A stretch of 64,000 bases of DNA from Chitinophagales bacterium (GTDB lineage Bacteria > Bacteroidota > Bacteroidia > Chitinophagales > Chitinophagaceae), in assembly GCA_017303835.1 (NCBI GenBank), contig JAFLBI010000001.1, positions 496,001 to 560,000 on the forward strand, written 5' to 3'. Every line of letters starts with the position of its first letter. Position 1 is the stretch's first letter. Below the pieces are notes generated by a model. The model was not told the DNA's origin. It was given only the letters and a program-made list of their open reading frames with translations, and searched no databases. Below, piece after piece: positions 16,713-25,479 of this stretch. The translations under genes and the position numbers were made by a program.

Positions 16713-19700
16713 TTATGTGTTTAAGGTGACTTTCACTTCGCAACCTTTACCTGGTGAGGAAGAAATATCAACCCGTCCATCAAATAGAGATGCTCTTGTG
16801 CGCATATTGAGCAAACCAATACCACTTGTTCGTTTCTTGGTATCAAAGCCAATGCCATCATCTTTGATATTAATGTCAATGGTTTTAGACGATTCATGGT
16901 GGATAATGGAAATCCAGATATTGCTTGCTTTTGCGTGCTTGTAAATATTATTGAGTTGAATTTGAATGATGCGGTAGATGTTCATCTTTAGGTTGTGCGA
17001 AACATCATAGTCGTCAAAATTGATAATGTCCTTATGTATTTGAATTTCTGTATTGCCCTTCAGTTCGTAAACGATTGTGTCGATTGTTTCTGAGAGTTTG
17101 GAGTTGATTACGGAAGGTAATACCAGTAAGTGTGAGAGCTTTCTAATCTCATCAATCGCATTTTGCAATATCTGCTCTGTTTGCTGATAGCTTTCTTCAT
17201 CATTGCGAGAGAATTTCAAGAACATCTTTGCACTCGCTAAAAGCTGATTGATATTATCGTGTAATTCTCTGCCTATTTGCGTTCTTTCTTTTTCCTGTGC
17301 GGCAATAATGGCATCGGTCATCTTTTTCTGGAATTCGCTTTGTTCTTCTTTCAGCTGTTTTTCCAGTAATACCTTTTCGGTGATATTTTCCTTAATGGCA
17401 ACATAGCTTACCGTCTTTCCTTCATTGTTGATGATTGGTGCAATGGAAGCAGATTCCCAATACAGGTCGCCATTCTTTTTCTTATTGCAGAGAATGCCGC
17501 TCCATGTTTTTCCAGCTTTCAGATCATGCCACATTTCTGCATAGGTGCTGTCTGGTGTTTTACCTGATTTGAGTACACGCGGATTTTTTCCAACGACTTC
17601 CATATCTGAATAACCTGTCGTATGACAAAAAGCTGGATTTACATATTGTATGCTGCCATTCGTGTCGGTTACCACAATAGAGGAGGGGCTCTGCTCAACC
17701 ATTTGTGAAAAGATTCTTAGGTCTGCCTGTATTGATTTCACTGAATGGATATTCTGGAATACACCTACTAGTTTGATGGTACTGCCATTGGCAACAATCG
17801 GTTGGCCGATAGCTCTTACCCACAGTTCTTTCCCCTTGCCTGTAATGATTTGAAGTTCCAGATCAAATTCTTCTTGTTGCTGTACCGCCTTTTCAATAGC
17901 CTGTCGAATCATGATTCTGGAAAGCCCTTCTTTGTAGAAGTTTACTGCAGTGTCTAATTCTGGTGAAAAGCTGGGACTTACTTCATGAATTTCCTTAACC
18001 ATTTCTGACCAGAAAAGCTGGTTAGTAGTCAAATCTAATTCCCATGCGCCGATTTTTGCAAGGCGTGCAGCTTCTTCGTATAAACGCTCTTTTTTCCGTT
18101 TTTCTGTGATATCTGTGACTGTAACAACCCTAAGGGTTTCTCCATTTTCGCCAACAAATAATTTTGTTGTTAGAAATACATCTACCAGCGTGTTATTTTT
18201 TCTAAGTGCAGTCCATAAGTTTGGTATCCCATCTTTATCGCTCATGCTGCTCTTGTTAAATGCAGCAGCTTTTTCTCGCAATTCGTCTGGTAGTAAGTGC
18301 GTAAAATTTGTACCTATCAATTCTGCTTCTTCATAGCCAAATATTTCACAGAATTGTGGGTTAATTTTTATTAGTTTATCATTATTGTCAACAACACATA
18401 TCCCCATGCCAGCACCATCGAAAATTGACTTCAGCATCATTTCGGCTGAAGCTAGTTTGTTAAAGGTGTCAATATCTTTCGTGACATCTAGTAGTCCAAC
18501 GGAAATAACCGAGATTTCTTGTTGTTGATCCAGAACCGGTGTGAAATTCACCATTAAGTGAATTGGCTTTTCACTCTCTTTTTCTTTGAATATGTATTGG
18601 GTATTGATGTTCTGGCCAAGCAGACATTTCTTAAAGTTTTCAATAAAGTCGGGTAATAATTCGGCAGGTATGTAATCAATGATTGAGTGCTCTTTATGCA
18701 GGTTGTTTTTGCCTGTTCGGGTCACCAGTTTTGTGGCTTCTTCATTAAAATCTATGATGGTGTAGGTGTGGTCAATGAGAATGAAAGACTGTAAAGTGTT
18801 TTTCAGCAATGCCTGCATGTTCTTTCTCGCATTCTCTAACAAGCGCTCTTTTAAGCTTAATTCTTCGTTATTGGTTTTTAATTCCGCATAAGCAATCTGA
18901 ATTTCTTCATTGGTTGACTGTAGTTCCTCATTGGTTGTTTCCAATTCTTCATTGGAGGATTGCAGCTCTTCATTTGTGGATTGCATTTCCTCATTTAGCG
19001 ACTGCAATTCTTCATTGGTGGTCTCCAGTTCTTCGATATAGGTCTGTAAGTGCTCTTTGGTGGCAGCAAGCTCATGTTCTAGTTCCTTGATTCTGCCTGA
19101 GCTTACTTCGCTGGATTCAATGCCTGTTTTTTCTGTATAAATGGTCATGTCTTCCATGTCCATTTCTTCAAAGATGACAAGCGATAGTTTATTTTGGTCT
19201 CCGGCAGAAAGTAAGGGTTTTATGATAAGGCGTATATAGCTGTCTTTTTCTCCGTTCTTGATTTTTTTGATACCGCTTTTACACTCATTACCTTCTTTGT
19301 TTGATTTTGCGAGCAGCGAACGTAGCTCGATGAGTAAATCCTGACGAATCATTTTCAGGATATTGACATTCATACTGCCAGCAGGCAGGCTCAGGAAATT
19401 TTGAACATTGCCATAAATCTCTATGATGTCAAAACTGTCATTAACCAATACATAAGGGTGATCGTAATTAATGTACAATGTTTCTTTAATCAGATCTGGT
19501 ATGCTGGTTTCATTTTTCTGCGGCTTATTGATTACTGGTTGATGTGGTAATCTGCCGGTTTTAAAAGAACTGAGCTTAATTGTATGCAATGCGTTCCCAA
19601 TCTTTCGCTGAAACAGTTTGCTTTTACCGTCAAGCGTAGAAAACAGATCACTGTATTGTCCAACGGTTTCTGATTTTCCAAGGAAGAGGTACCCGTTGGG

Positions 19701-21053
19701 GTTTAAAGCATAATGGAAAACTGGTATAATATGTTTTTGCAATCCAGCGCCAAAATAGATCAGCAGGTTTCTGCAGCTGAGCAAATCTAATTTCAAGAAT
19801 GGTGGATTGCTGACAAGGTCATGTCTTGAAAATAAAACCAATGATCGGATGGGTTTAATCAACTCATATTTATCACCTCTCCGTATAAAATAACCCTTGA
19901 TGTATTGAGCGGGTAGACCCTTTACACTTTGTTCATCATACACTGCTTTTCTAGCATGTGCAATGGCTTCTTCATCTATGTCTGTTGCGAAAATCTGGAT
20001 ATTGAATTCATGCACTCGATGCTTGAGTAAATCAGTCAGCAAAAGGGCAATGCTGTAAGCTTCTTCGCCCGTGGCACACCCAGGTACCCAGATACGTATG
20101 TTGTCGCCCGTCTTTTTACTGGTAATGATCTTTTCAAGAATGGGCTGAATAGCCATATAGGCGTCATGATCCCTGAAAAATGAGGTAACGCCAATGAGAA
20201 TACTGTTGAATAAAGCTTCTGCCTCTCCTGGCGTTTTCAGCAAATAGTCAACATAGTCCTCTATGTTTGAAATCTTCAAAGCCACAAATCGCTTTTCCAG
20301 TCTTCTGCAGATAGTGGATGGCTTATAGTTTGAGAAATCTGTTCCAGCTCTTTCAGAAAGTATTCTGAATATTTTTCCGAGAGGAGTATTATCGTCTGGT
20401 ATGCTGTTTACAATTACCCTTTTGGCTCCCGGGTTTAACATGGCTTCTCGAATTTCTTCACCCATTTTATCGGGTGCCAACACTAGGTCTACCATGCCAG
20501 TCTCAATTGCGGCCAAGGGCATGCCATTGTACTTTGCTGTATGCGGCTCTTGCACTATGGTGAGTGCTCCAGCTTCTTTTAACACTTTGATACCTGCTGC
20601 GCCATCTGTACCGGTGCCTGATAAAATTATGCCAACACTGTGCAGCCCTACAGATGATGCCATAGATTGGAATAAGACATCCACGCATGGTTTGGGGCCT
20701 GTTGGCATCAAGGTTTTACGCAGTTCTATGAAATTGCCTACTATAGCGATATCCTTATCAGGTGGCGTGATGTAGACTTTCTTTGATTCTATAAGTTCCC
20801 CGTGTATGGCTTCTGATACACTCAGTTGGGTTTCTCTGCTAAGCAATTGCACCAGCATGCTTTTGTGTGTGGGACTCATGTGCTGGGCAATAATAATGGC
20901 AAAATTATTGAGGTCGGAGGGTAGGTTAGATAAAAACTCTTGTAATGCTTCTAATCCTCCCGCAGATGCGCCAATTGCAATTAGGTATAAGTCGTTATTG
21001 GTTGCAATGTTTTTGGCTGGCTTTACTGCTTTATTGGTAGCGGGCTTTGACAT
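16713..21053 (-). CDS. CheB-CheR-PAS-histidine kinase hybrid signalling protein
   Basis: A 1446-residue protein joining chemotaxis-type modules to a sensor kinase. CheB methylesterase comes first (about 20-205), with catalytic Ser30 (GASAGG), His58 (AQHM) and Asp150 (GTGTDG). CheR methyltransferase follows (about 220-490), with the SAM site WVPGCATGEEAYS at 322-334, then ATDIDEEAI and SCRNLLIYF. Residues about 665-740 are a striking coiled coil of repeated ETTNEELQS units. Then come three to four PAS domains (about 745-1240), a HisKA_3 dimerisation domain with the phospho-acceptor His in GRELHDN near 1265, and a HATPase ending the protein (DDGIGFD, GIGLLNMRTRA). No receiver domain and no membrane segment are present, so it is soluble. 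No chemotaxis operon is nearby; a separate LuxR-type regulator, typical for HisKA_3 kinases, must be elsewhere. The family is sometimes annotated as a chemotaxis methyltransferase hybrid. Confidence 0.95.
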   Translation of the reverse strand: MSKPATNKAVKPAKNIATNNDLYLIAIGASAGGLEALQEFLSNLPSDLNNFAIIIAQHMSPTHKSMLVQLLSRETQLSVSEAIHGELIESKKVYITPPDKDIAIVGNFIELRKTLMPTGPKPCVDVLFQSMASSVGLHSVGIILSGTGTDGAAGIKVLKEAGALTIVQEPHTAKYNGMPLAAIETGMVDLVLAPDKMGEEIREAMLNPGAKRVIVNSIPDDNTPLGKIFRILSERAGTDFSNYKPSTICRRLEKRFVALKISNIEDYVDYLLKTPGEAEALFNSILIGVTSFFRDHDAYMAIQPILEKIITSKKTGDNIRIWVPGCATGEEAYSIALLLTDLLKHRVHEFNIQIFATDIDEEAIAHARKAVYDEQSVKGLPAQYIKGYFIRRGDKYELIKPIRSLVLFSRHDLVSNPPFLKLDLLSCRNLLIYFGAGLQKHIIPVFHYALNPNGYLFLGKSETVGQYSDLFSTLDGKSKLFQRKIGNALHTIKLSSFKTGRLPHQPVINKPQKNETSIPDLIKETLYINYDHPYVLVNDSFDIIEIYGNVQNFLSLPAGSMNVNILKMIRQDLLIELRSLLAKSNKEGNECKSGIKKIKNGEKDSYIRLIIKPLLSAGDQNKLSLVIFEEMDMEDMTIYTEKTGIESSEVSSGRIKELEHELAATKEHLQTYIEELETTNEELQSLNEEMQSTNEELQSSNEELETTNEELQSTNEEIQIAYAELKTNNEELSLKERLLENARKNMQALLKNTLQSFILIDHTYTIIDFNEEATKLVTRTGKNNLHKEHSIIDYIPAELLPDFIENFKKCLLGQNINTQYIFKEKESEKPIHLMVNFTPVLDQQQEISVISVGLLDVTKDIDTFNKLASAEMMLKSIFDGAGMGICVVDNNDKLIKINPQFCEIFGYEEAELIGTNFTHLLPDELREKAAAFNKSSMSDKDGIPNLWTALRKNNTLVDVFLTTKLFVGENGETLRVVTVTDITEKRKKERLYEEAARLAKIGAWELDLTTNQLFWSEMVKEIHEVSPSFSPELDTAVNFYKEGLSRIMIRQAIEKAVQQQEEFDLELQIITGKGKELWVRAIGQPIVANGSTIKLVGVFQNIHSVKSIQADLRIFSQMVEQSPSSIVVTDTNGSIQYVNPAFCHTTGYSDMEVVGKNPRVLKSGKTPDSTYAEMWHDLKAGKTWSGILCNKKKNGDLYWESASIAPIINNEGKTVSYVAIKENITEKVLLEKQLKEEQSEFQKKMTDAIIAAQEKERTQIGRELHDNINQLLASAKMFLKFSRNDEESYQQTEQILQNAIDEIRKLSHLLVLPSVINSKLSETIDTIVYELKGNTEIQIHKDIINFDDYDVSHNLKMNIYRIIQIQLNNIYKHAKASNIWISIIHHESSKTIDINIKDDGIGFDTKKRTSGIGLLNMRTRASLFDGRVDISSSPGKGCEVKVTLNT

Positions 21054-21125
21054 ATTCAGAAATATAGCAATGTCAATTTAATAACAAGGAATTATATGTT
21101 ATATGATTAATGTCAGAAAAAAGCA

Positions 21126-21623
21126 TCAACCGCTTTTTTTGTATTCTTTGATCTCGCAATGTTGAATTTCATTGCCATCAATCTTAAACCTGACAAGGGT
21201 TGCTACCTGATGCCAGCCTTGTTTACCTGCTGCACCAGGGTTCATGAATAAACAGGACTGAGCATGATCATACTGGATATTTAAAATGTGTGAATGTCCT
21301 GTAATGAACAATTGGGGTTGGTGGAGGGCTAGTAGTTTTCTTGCTGTAGGATTGTATTTAGGTGGCTTACCACCGATATGGGTCATAAACACTTTTACTG
21401 CTTCGCAATGCCATACAAGATCTTCAGTTGTTACACTTCTGATATCTTGTCCGTCGATATTGCCATAAACAGCTCTCACTGGTTTGAAAGCCCTTAGTTG
21501 CTCCAGTAATTCCAGATTACCAATATCACCGGCATGCCAAATTTCATCACAATGCTGGAAGAATGGAAAGACCTGATCGCTCAAGTGGCCATGTGTGTCT
21601 GAAATCAGTCCAATGCTGGTCAT
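21126..21623 (-). CDS. Metallophosphoesterase, YfcE/MJ0936 family
   Basis: A 165-residue cytoplasmic phosphodiesterase. The metal-binding motifs are all present: DTH (Asp9, His11), GD (Asp33), GNID (Asn55), TH (His82) and GHSH (His110, His112). Length and order match the YfcE family, which cleaves phosphodiesters in vitro but whose physiological substrate is unresolved. It starts at the ATG at 21621-21623, 72 bases upstream of the hybrid kinase gene on the same strand, so co-transcription is possible. Confidence 0.93.
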   Translation of the reverse strand: MTSIGLISDTHGHLSDQVFPFFQHCDEIWHAGDIGNLELLEQLRAFKPVRAVYGNIDGQDIRSVTTEDLVWHCEAVKVFMTHIGGKPPKYNPTARKLLALHQPQLFITGHSHILNIQYDHAQSCLFMNPGAAGKQGWHQVATLVRFKIDGNEIQHCEIKEYKKSG

Positions 21624-21819
21624 GTGTTTTGCCCTATTTTTACGCTACGATTGCCAAATTAAGCGATTCGGCCATGCCACTCTGCAGAAACTTTACGTAC
21701 TGGATTGATAAGCGCCGCTGGAAATATGTGTTCCTGCTGGCTACACTTGAATTGTCTTTGCTGATGTAGTTGTAACGGGTAACCATTCATTACTCGCTAC
21801 ACTCGCATGCATACAAATA

Positions 21820-21848
21820 TTCTATCATCTATTCTATCATTCTATCAT
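21820..21848 (+). repeat. Three short direct repeats TTCTATCAT
   Basis: Copies at 21820-21828, 21832-21840 and 21840-21848, i.e. spacings of 12 and 8 bases, just upstream of the homogentisate dioxygenase gene. It could be a binding site or simple low-complexity DNA. Confidence 0.6.
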
Positions 21849-21870
21849 CCACTCATTCAATCATTGAACC

Positions 21871-23028
21871 ATGCCTCATTATTATAGTTTGGGCAATCTG
21901 CCTCACAAACGTCATACGCAATTCAGAAAACCAGACGGACAATTATACAGTGAACAATTGTTCTCTACCGAAGGATTCAGCAATGATTATTCTATTCTCT
22001 ATCATTGCCATCCGCCAACACAAATCATTCATACAGATGAACCATATAGTGTAGCGCCTCAGGTAGCTGAAGAAAAAATGCTCAAGCACAGAAGCTTTGA
22101 AGGGTTTAATATCAAACCCGCAAAAGATTTTTTAACTAGTCGTATTCCTGTTCTTGTGAATAATGATTGTCATATTGTATTGGCAGCCCCTCAGCAAAGC
22201 ATGCAGCATTATTTCTACAAGAATGCTGATGCAGATGAAATGATTTTTGTGCATGAGGGTAGTGGTGTGCTGCATACACAGTATGGGGAATTAGCTTTTG
22301 GTTACGGCGATTATCTGGTGATTCCTCGTGGTACTATTTATCAGATCAGTTTTGCCGATGAGCATAACCGTTTGTTTATTGTAGAAAGCTTCAGCCCGAT
22401 TCGTTATCCTAAGCGCTACATGAGTAAGTACGGTCAGTTGCTGGAACATTCACCTTTCTGTGAAAGGGATATTCGGGCTCCAAAGGATTTGAAAACATTT
22501 GATGAAAACGGTGATTTTGTCATCAAAACAAAGAAGAAAGGTGTAATGTATGGCCTGCATTATGCGCATCATCCATTCGATGTAGTGGGCTGGGATGGGT
22601 GCTGTTATCCTTTTGCTTTCAGTATTCATGATTTTGAACCCATTACCGGTCGCGTTCACCAACCACCTCCCGTGCATCAGACATTTGAAGCACACAACTT
22701 CGTTGTCTGCAGCTTTGTGCCCAGATTGTATGATTATCATCCTCAGGCCATTCCTGCACCATATAACCATAGCAATATCGACAGCGATGAAGTGCTTTAC
22801 TATGTGGATGGTGATTTTATGAGCCGTAAGAATGTAACAAGAGGAATGATTACCCTGCATCCGGCTGGCATCCCACATGGTCCACATCCTGGAGCAGTAG
22901 AAAAAAGTATAGGAAAAAAGGAAACTCAGGAATTGGCAGTGATGGTGGATACTTTCCATCCATTGATGCTGACCAAGCAGGCTTTGGAAATTGAAAATCC
23001 GGGATATACCATGAGCTGGGCAGAATAA
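21871..23028 (+). CDS. hmgA: Homogentisate 1,2-dioxygenase
   Basis: A 385-residue cupin-type iron enzyme opening the ring of homogentisate to maleylacetoacetate in tyrosine/phenylalanine degradation. The iron ligands expected from the human enzyme are recognisable: His300 (APYNH), Glu307 (DSDEVLYY) and His336 (IPHGPH). The N-terminus MPHYYSLGNLPHKRHTQFRK is typical. Other genes of the pathway (hppD, fumarylacetoacetase) are not next to it. The 248-base upstream region contains three TTCTATCAT repeats and no clear TAnnTTTG promoter. It has no signal peptide and is cytoplasmic. Confidence 0.95.
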   Translation: MPHYYSLGNLPHKRHTQFRKPDGQLYSEQLFSTEGFSNDYSILYHCHPPTQIIHTDEPYSVAPQVAEEKMLKHRSFEGFNIKPAKDFLTSRIPVLVNNDCHIVLAAPQQSMQHYFYKNADADEMIFVHEGSGVLHTQYGELAFGYGDYLVIPRGTIYQISFADEHNRLFIVESFSPIRYPKRYMSKYGQLLEHSPFCERDIRAPKDLKTFDENGDFVIKTKKKGVMYGLHYAHHPFDVVGWDGCCYPFAFSIHDFEPITGRVHQPPPVHQTFEAHNFVVCSFVPRLYDYHPQAIPAPYNHSNIDSDEVLYYVDGDFMSRKNVTRGMITLHPAGIPHGPHPGAVEKSIGKKETQELAVMVDTFHPLMLTKQALEIENPGYTMSWAE

Positions 23029-23083
23029 AGCCTTGGTCTTTCCATAGTTTTTCCTAAATTATACCATCAAAACCCAAAGCCAT

Positions 23084-23491
23084 ATGATCAAATTCAACAA
23101 CATTCAAGTGGGCGATTACCTGATGGGTGAGTACGAAGGAAAAATGTGGAGGGGAGAGGTGGTTCGTCTAAACGGAGATGAAAAGCAGGTTTGCCTGCAA
23201 ACCGATGTACAGGAATTCTGGTTCGAAACAGATTACTTACATCCTATTCCTATCAACGATGCAGAACTCACTGCCATGCATTTCGACAAAGAAGTGTTTG
23301 ATGATGGGGCTGTGAAATACAAAAAAGGAGCATTTCGTATTGTGATCAATAAGGCGGATGATTTCAGCGGCATGGATATCTGGTACCGGGAAGACAGGAG
23401 ACATCATCCTGCAATTCAGTATATCCACGAATTGCAGAATCATTACCATGATATGACCAAGGTGCACCTTACTGCAGAACCAGTTCATTAG
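23084..23491 (+). CDS. Conserved hypothetical protein
   Basis: A 135-residue soluble protein with no signal peptide or membrane segment. The N-terminal half (VGDYLMGEYEGKMWRGEVVRLN, residues 8-30) has the look of a small SH3-like beta-barrel, and the C-terminal half contains WYREDRRHHPAIQYIHELQNHYH, rich in histidine and aromatics. I do not recognise a named family. It follows hmgA by 55 bases and ends at a strong terminator, so the two probably form one transcript; a role in tyrosine degradation is possible but only by position. Confidence 0.82.
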   Translation: MIKFNNIQVGDYLMGEYEGKMWRGEVVRLNGDEKQVCLQTDVQEFWFETDYLHPIPINDAELTAMHFDKEVFDDGAVKYKKGAFRIVINKADDFSGMDIWYREDRRHHPAIQYIHELQNHYHDMTKVHLTAEPVH

Positions 23492-23510
23492 ATTGATAAG
23501 TAATGCTTTA

Positions 23511-23541
23511 AAAAAATATCAGGCCATGCCTGATATTTTTT
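23511..23541 (+). terminator. Intrinsic terminator after the hmgA unit
   Basis: Fourteen-base perfect stem (23511-23524 with 23528-23541), three-base loop, U-run. An ATG in the loop region (23526) is in frame with the next gene but is an unlikely start for that reason. Confidence 0.88.
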
Positions 23542-23573
23542 TTGGCCATATCGGAATCGTTTTGCAAACTTTG

Positions 23574-23602
23574 TTAACCAAATGGTTAAATCAAGTGGTT
23601 AA
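23574..23602 (+). promoter_or_regulatory. Probable TetR autoregulatory operator
   Basis: TTAACCA-AA-TGGTTAA (23574-23589) is a perfect 16-base inverted repeat. A third half-site TGGTTAA follows at 23596-23602, overlapping the proposed GTG start. Its position between a terminator and the TetR gene is where an autoregulatory operator is expected. Confidence 0.7.
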
Positions 23603-24215
23603 AATAGAAAAAGATTCCAGTACAGAGCAAAGGATATTAGATGCAGCGAAAAGGGTGTTCTTTCAGAAGGGCATGGCCGGTGCGCGCATGCAGGATATTG
23701 CGGATGAAGCAGGTATCAACAAAGCTTTGTTACATTATTATTTCCGAAGCAAAGAGAACTTGCATGAAGTGATCTTTCAGCAGGCATTCGGGCAGATGAT
23801 GCCCAGGGTTGCTGGTATTTTTGGCGCTGATACTGTTTTCGAAGAAAAATTGCGTGCTTTTATTGATGTCTATATCAGTATGGCTTTAGCCAATCCCTTC
23901 CTGCCCATGTTTGTGTTAGGTGAGATGCATAGTGGGGCAGATTCTATTGTGAAAAAGCACTTTTTAGCCAATATGCAACAGCTCCCTTTCGATAAAGTGC
24001 GTCAGGATATTAAGGATGCGGCTAAACGTGGGGAGATTATACCTATTGAGCCCTTGCAATTGATGTTAAATGTGATGGCATTGTGCTTGTTTCCTTTTAT
24101 TGCGCGGCCGCTGTTTCAAACCATTAACCAGATTCCCGATGTGCAATATGAAAAGCTGCTGAAGGCTAGGAAAAAAGAAGTTGCAGATTTTATACTCAGA
24201 TCAATTCGTCCCTGA
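23595..24215 (+). CDS. TetR/AcrR family transcriptional regulator of the exporter operon
   Basis: About 206 residues. The HTH domain occupies residues 5-55 (EQRILDAAKRVFFQKG, then MQDIADEAGINKALLHYYF as the recognition helices), followed by an all-alpha ligand-binding domain. I place the start at the GTG at 23595 because the only upstream ATG (23526) sits inside the preceding terminator; a TTG at 23571 is another option. It is the first gene of a six-gene exporter operon: the tolC-like gene begins two bases after its stop. By analogy with E. coli CecR (YbiH), which controls ybhGFSR, it should repress the operon and release it on binding a toxic compound (inference). The inverted repeat at its start is the likely target. 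Confidence 0.9.
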   Translation: MVKIEKDSSTEQRILDAAKRVFFQKGMAGARMQDIADEAGINKALLHYYFRSKENLHEVIFQQAFGQMMPRVAGIFGADTVFEEKLRAFIDVYISMALANPFLPMFVLGEMHSGADSIVKKHFLANMQQLPFDKVRQDIKDAAKRGEIIPIEPLQLMLNVMALCLFPFIARPLFQTINQIPDVQYEKLLKARKKEVADFILRSIRP

Positions 24216-24216
24216 T

Positions 24217-25479
24217 ATGTATCAAAAACAATTTACTTGGATATTGTTTGGCGTGCTGATAGCTTGTAGTATAGAAGCGCAGTCCATATTAAAACTGGAA
24301 GAAGCGCAAGCTAGAGCTGCAGCCAATTATCCCTTACTCAGACAAAAAGCATTGGCGCAGCAACAGGCACAGTTAAATGTGTCTAACCTGCAAAAAAATT
24401 TATTGCCGCAAGTATCGCTTGGCGCGCAGGCAACCTATCAGTCAGAAGTAACACAGTTGCCGATTAAACTGCCCAATATTACTGTGGATCCTTTGAGTAA
24501 GGATCAGTACCGTGCTTTGCTGGATGTAAATCAGTTGATTTATGATGGTGGTGTTATCAGACAGCAGCAATCCTTGCAGCATTTGGGTGAAAAAATCGCT
24601 AGCCAGCAAGTAGCAATAGAATTGCAAAAACTGCGCGAACGGATTAATCAGATTTACCTGGGGGCTTTGTTGCTGGAATATCAGTTGGGACAAACGGCAA
24701 TTGTGGAGAAAGATCTACAGGCGGGGCTTAGTCGAATCAAAGCGCAAGTAAGTAATGGTACAGCAGTAAAAGCGGCTCAGGCAAGTATTGAAGCAGAGTT
24801 AATTCGCAATCAGCAAAGAGCAATTGAAATCAGTTTTAGTAAGCAGGGTTTGCTGGATGTGTTGGCTGTATGGATGGGAGATACTACAAGTGTGCAGTAT
24901 CAATTGCTAAAGCCAGAAGAACAGATTGCTGCAGCTGACATCAGCAGACCTGAATTAACTTATTTCATGCTGCAGGATAGTGTGTACCAATTACAAAACA
25001 AGTTGGTGGATCAAAAAGCGGCGCCAAAACTGAGTGCTTTTGCACAAGGTGGTTATGGCAGACCGGGTTTAAACATGCTCAAAAATGAGTTTGCTTTTTT
25101 CTATACCACTGGTTTGCGCTTGCAGTGGTCTATCTCCAGCTTGTACACCAATAAACAGGAGAAGGAGTTGACCCGCATCAGCAGCAGAATGAATGAAGTG
25201 CAGAAAGATCAGTTCATGTTACAAACCAATGCTGCTTTACGTCAGCAGTTGGCAGAAATAAATAAATACAAGCAGTTATTGTCAACCGATCAACAGCTGA
25301 TTGGGTTGCGCGTCAAAGTAAAAGAAACAGCTGCTGCACAATTAGAGAATGGTTTGATCACGCCGGCTGACTATGTGCGTGAAGTGCAGGCAGAAGATCA
25401 GGCCAGGCAGAACGCCTTGATTCATGAAATGCAATTATTGCAAGCAATTATTCAATACAATACTATTTCAGGAAAATAA
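24217..25479 (+). CDS. TolC-like outer-membrane channel of the ABC exporter
   Basis: A 420-residue protein with a signal peptide (MYQKQFTWILFGVLIACSIEAQ), starting at the ATG at 24217, one base after the tetR stop codon. Long glutamine-rich amphipathic helices (e.g. RQKALAQQQAQLNVSNLQKN) alternate with short strands, as in the outer-membrane efflux protein (OEP) fold, where two repeats per subunit build a trimeric tunnel. It should connect the periplasmic adaptor encoded next to the outside. Its stop codon overlaps the following start (TAATG). E. coli ybhGFSR has no dedicated TolC, so this operon is more self-contained. Confidence 0.92.
   Translation: MYQKQFTWILFGVLIACSIEAQSILKLEEAQARAAANYPLLRQKALAQQQAQLNVSNLQKNLLPQVSLGAQATYQSEVTQLPIKLPNITVDPLSKDQYRALLDVNQLIYDGGVIRQQQSLQHLGEKIASQQVAIELQKLRERINQIYLGALLLEYQLGQTAIVEKDLQAGLSRIKAQVSNGTAVKAAQASIEAELIRNQQRAIEISFSKQGLLDVLAVWMGDTTSVQYQLLKPEEQIAAADISRPELTYFMLQDSVYQLQNKLVDQKAAPKLSAFAQGGYGRPGLNMLKNEFAFFYTTGLRLQWSISSLYTNKQEKELTRISSRMNEVQKDQFMLQTNAALRQQLAEINKYKQLLSTDQQLIGLRVKVKETAAAQLENGLITPADYVREVQAEDQARQNALIHEMQLLQAIIQYNTISGK

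Noticed and set aside
22450-22959. A 169-codon open frame on the minus strand
   Set aside because: It lies wholly antisense to hmgA, which has intact iron ligands; the composition (many His, Ile and Met) is that of a shadow.
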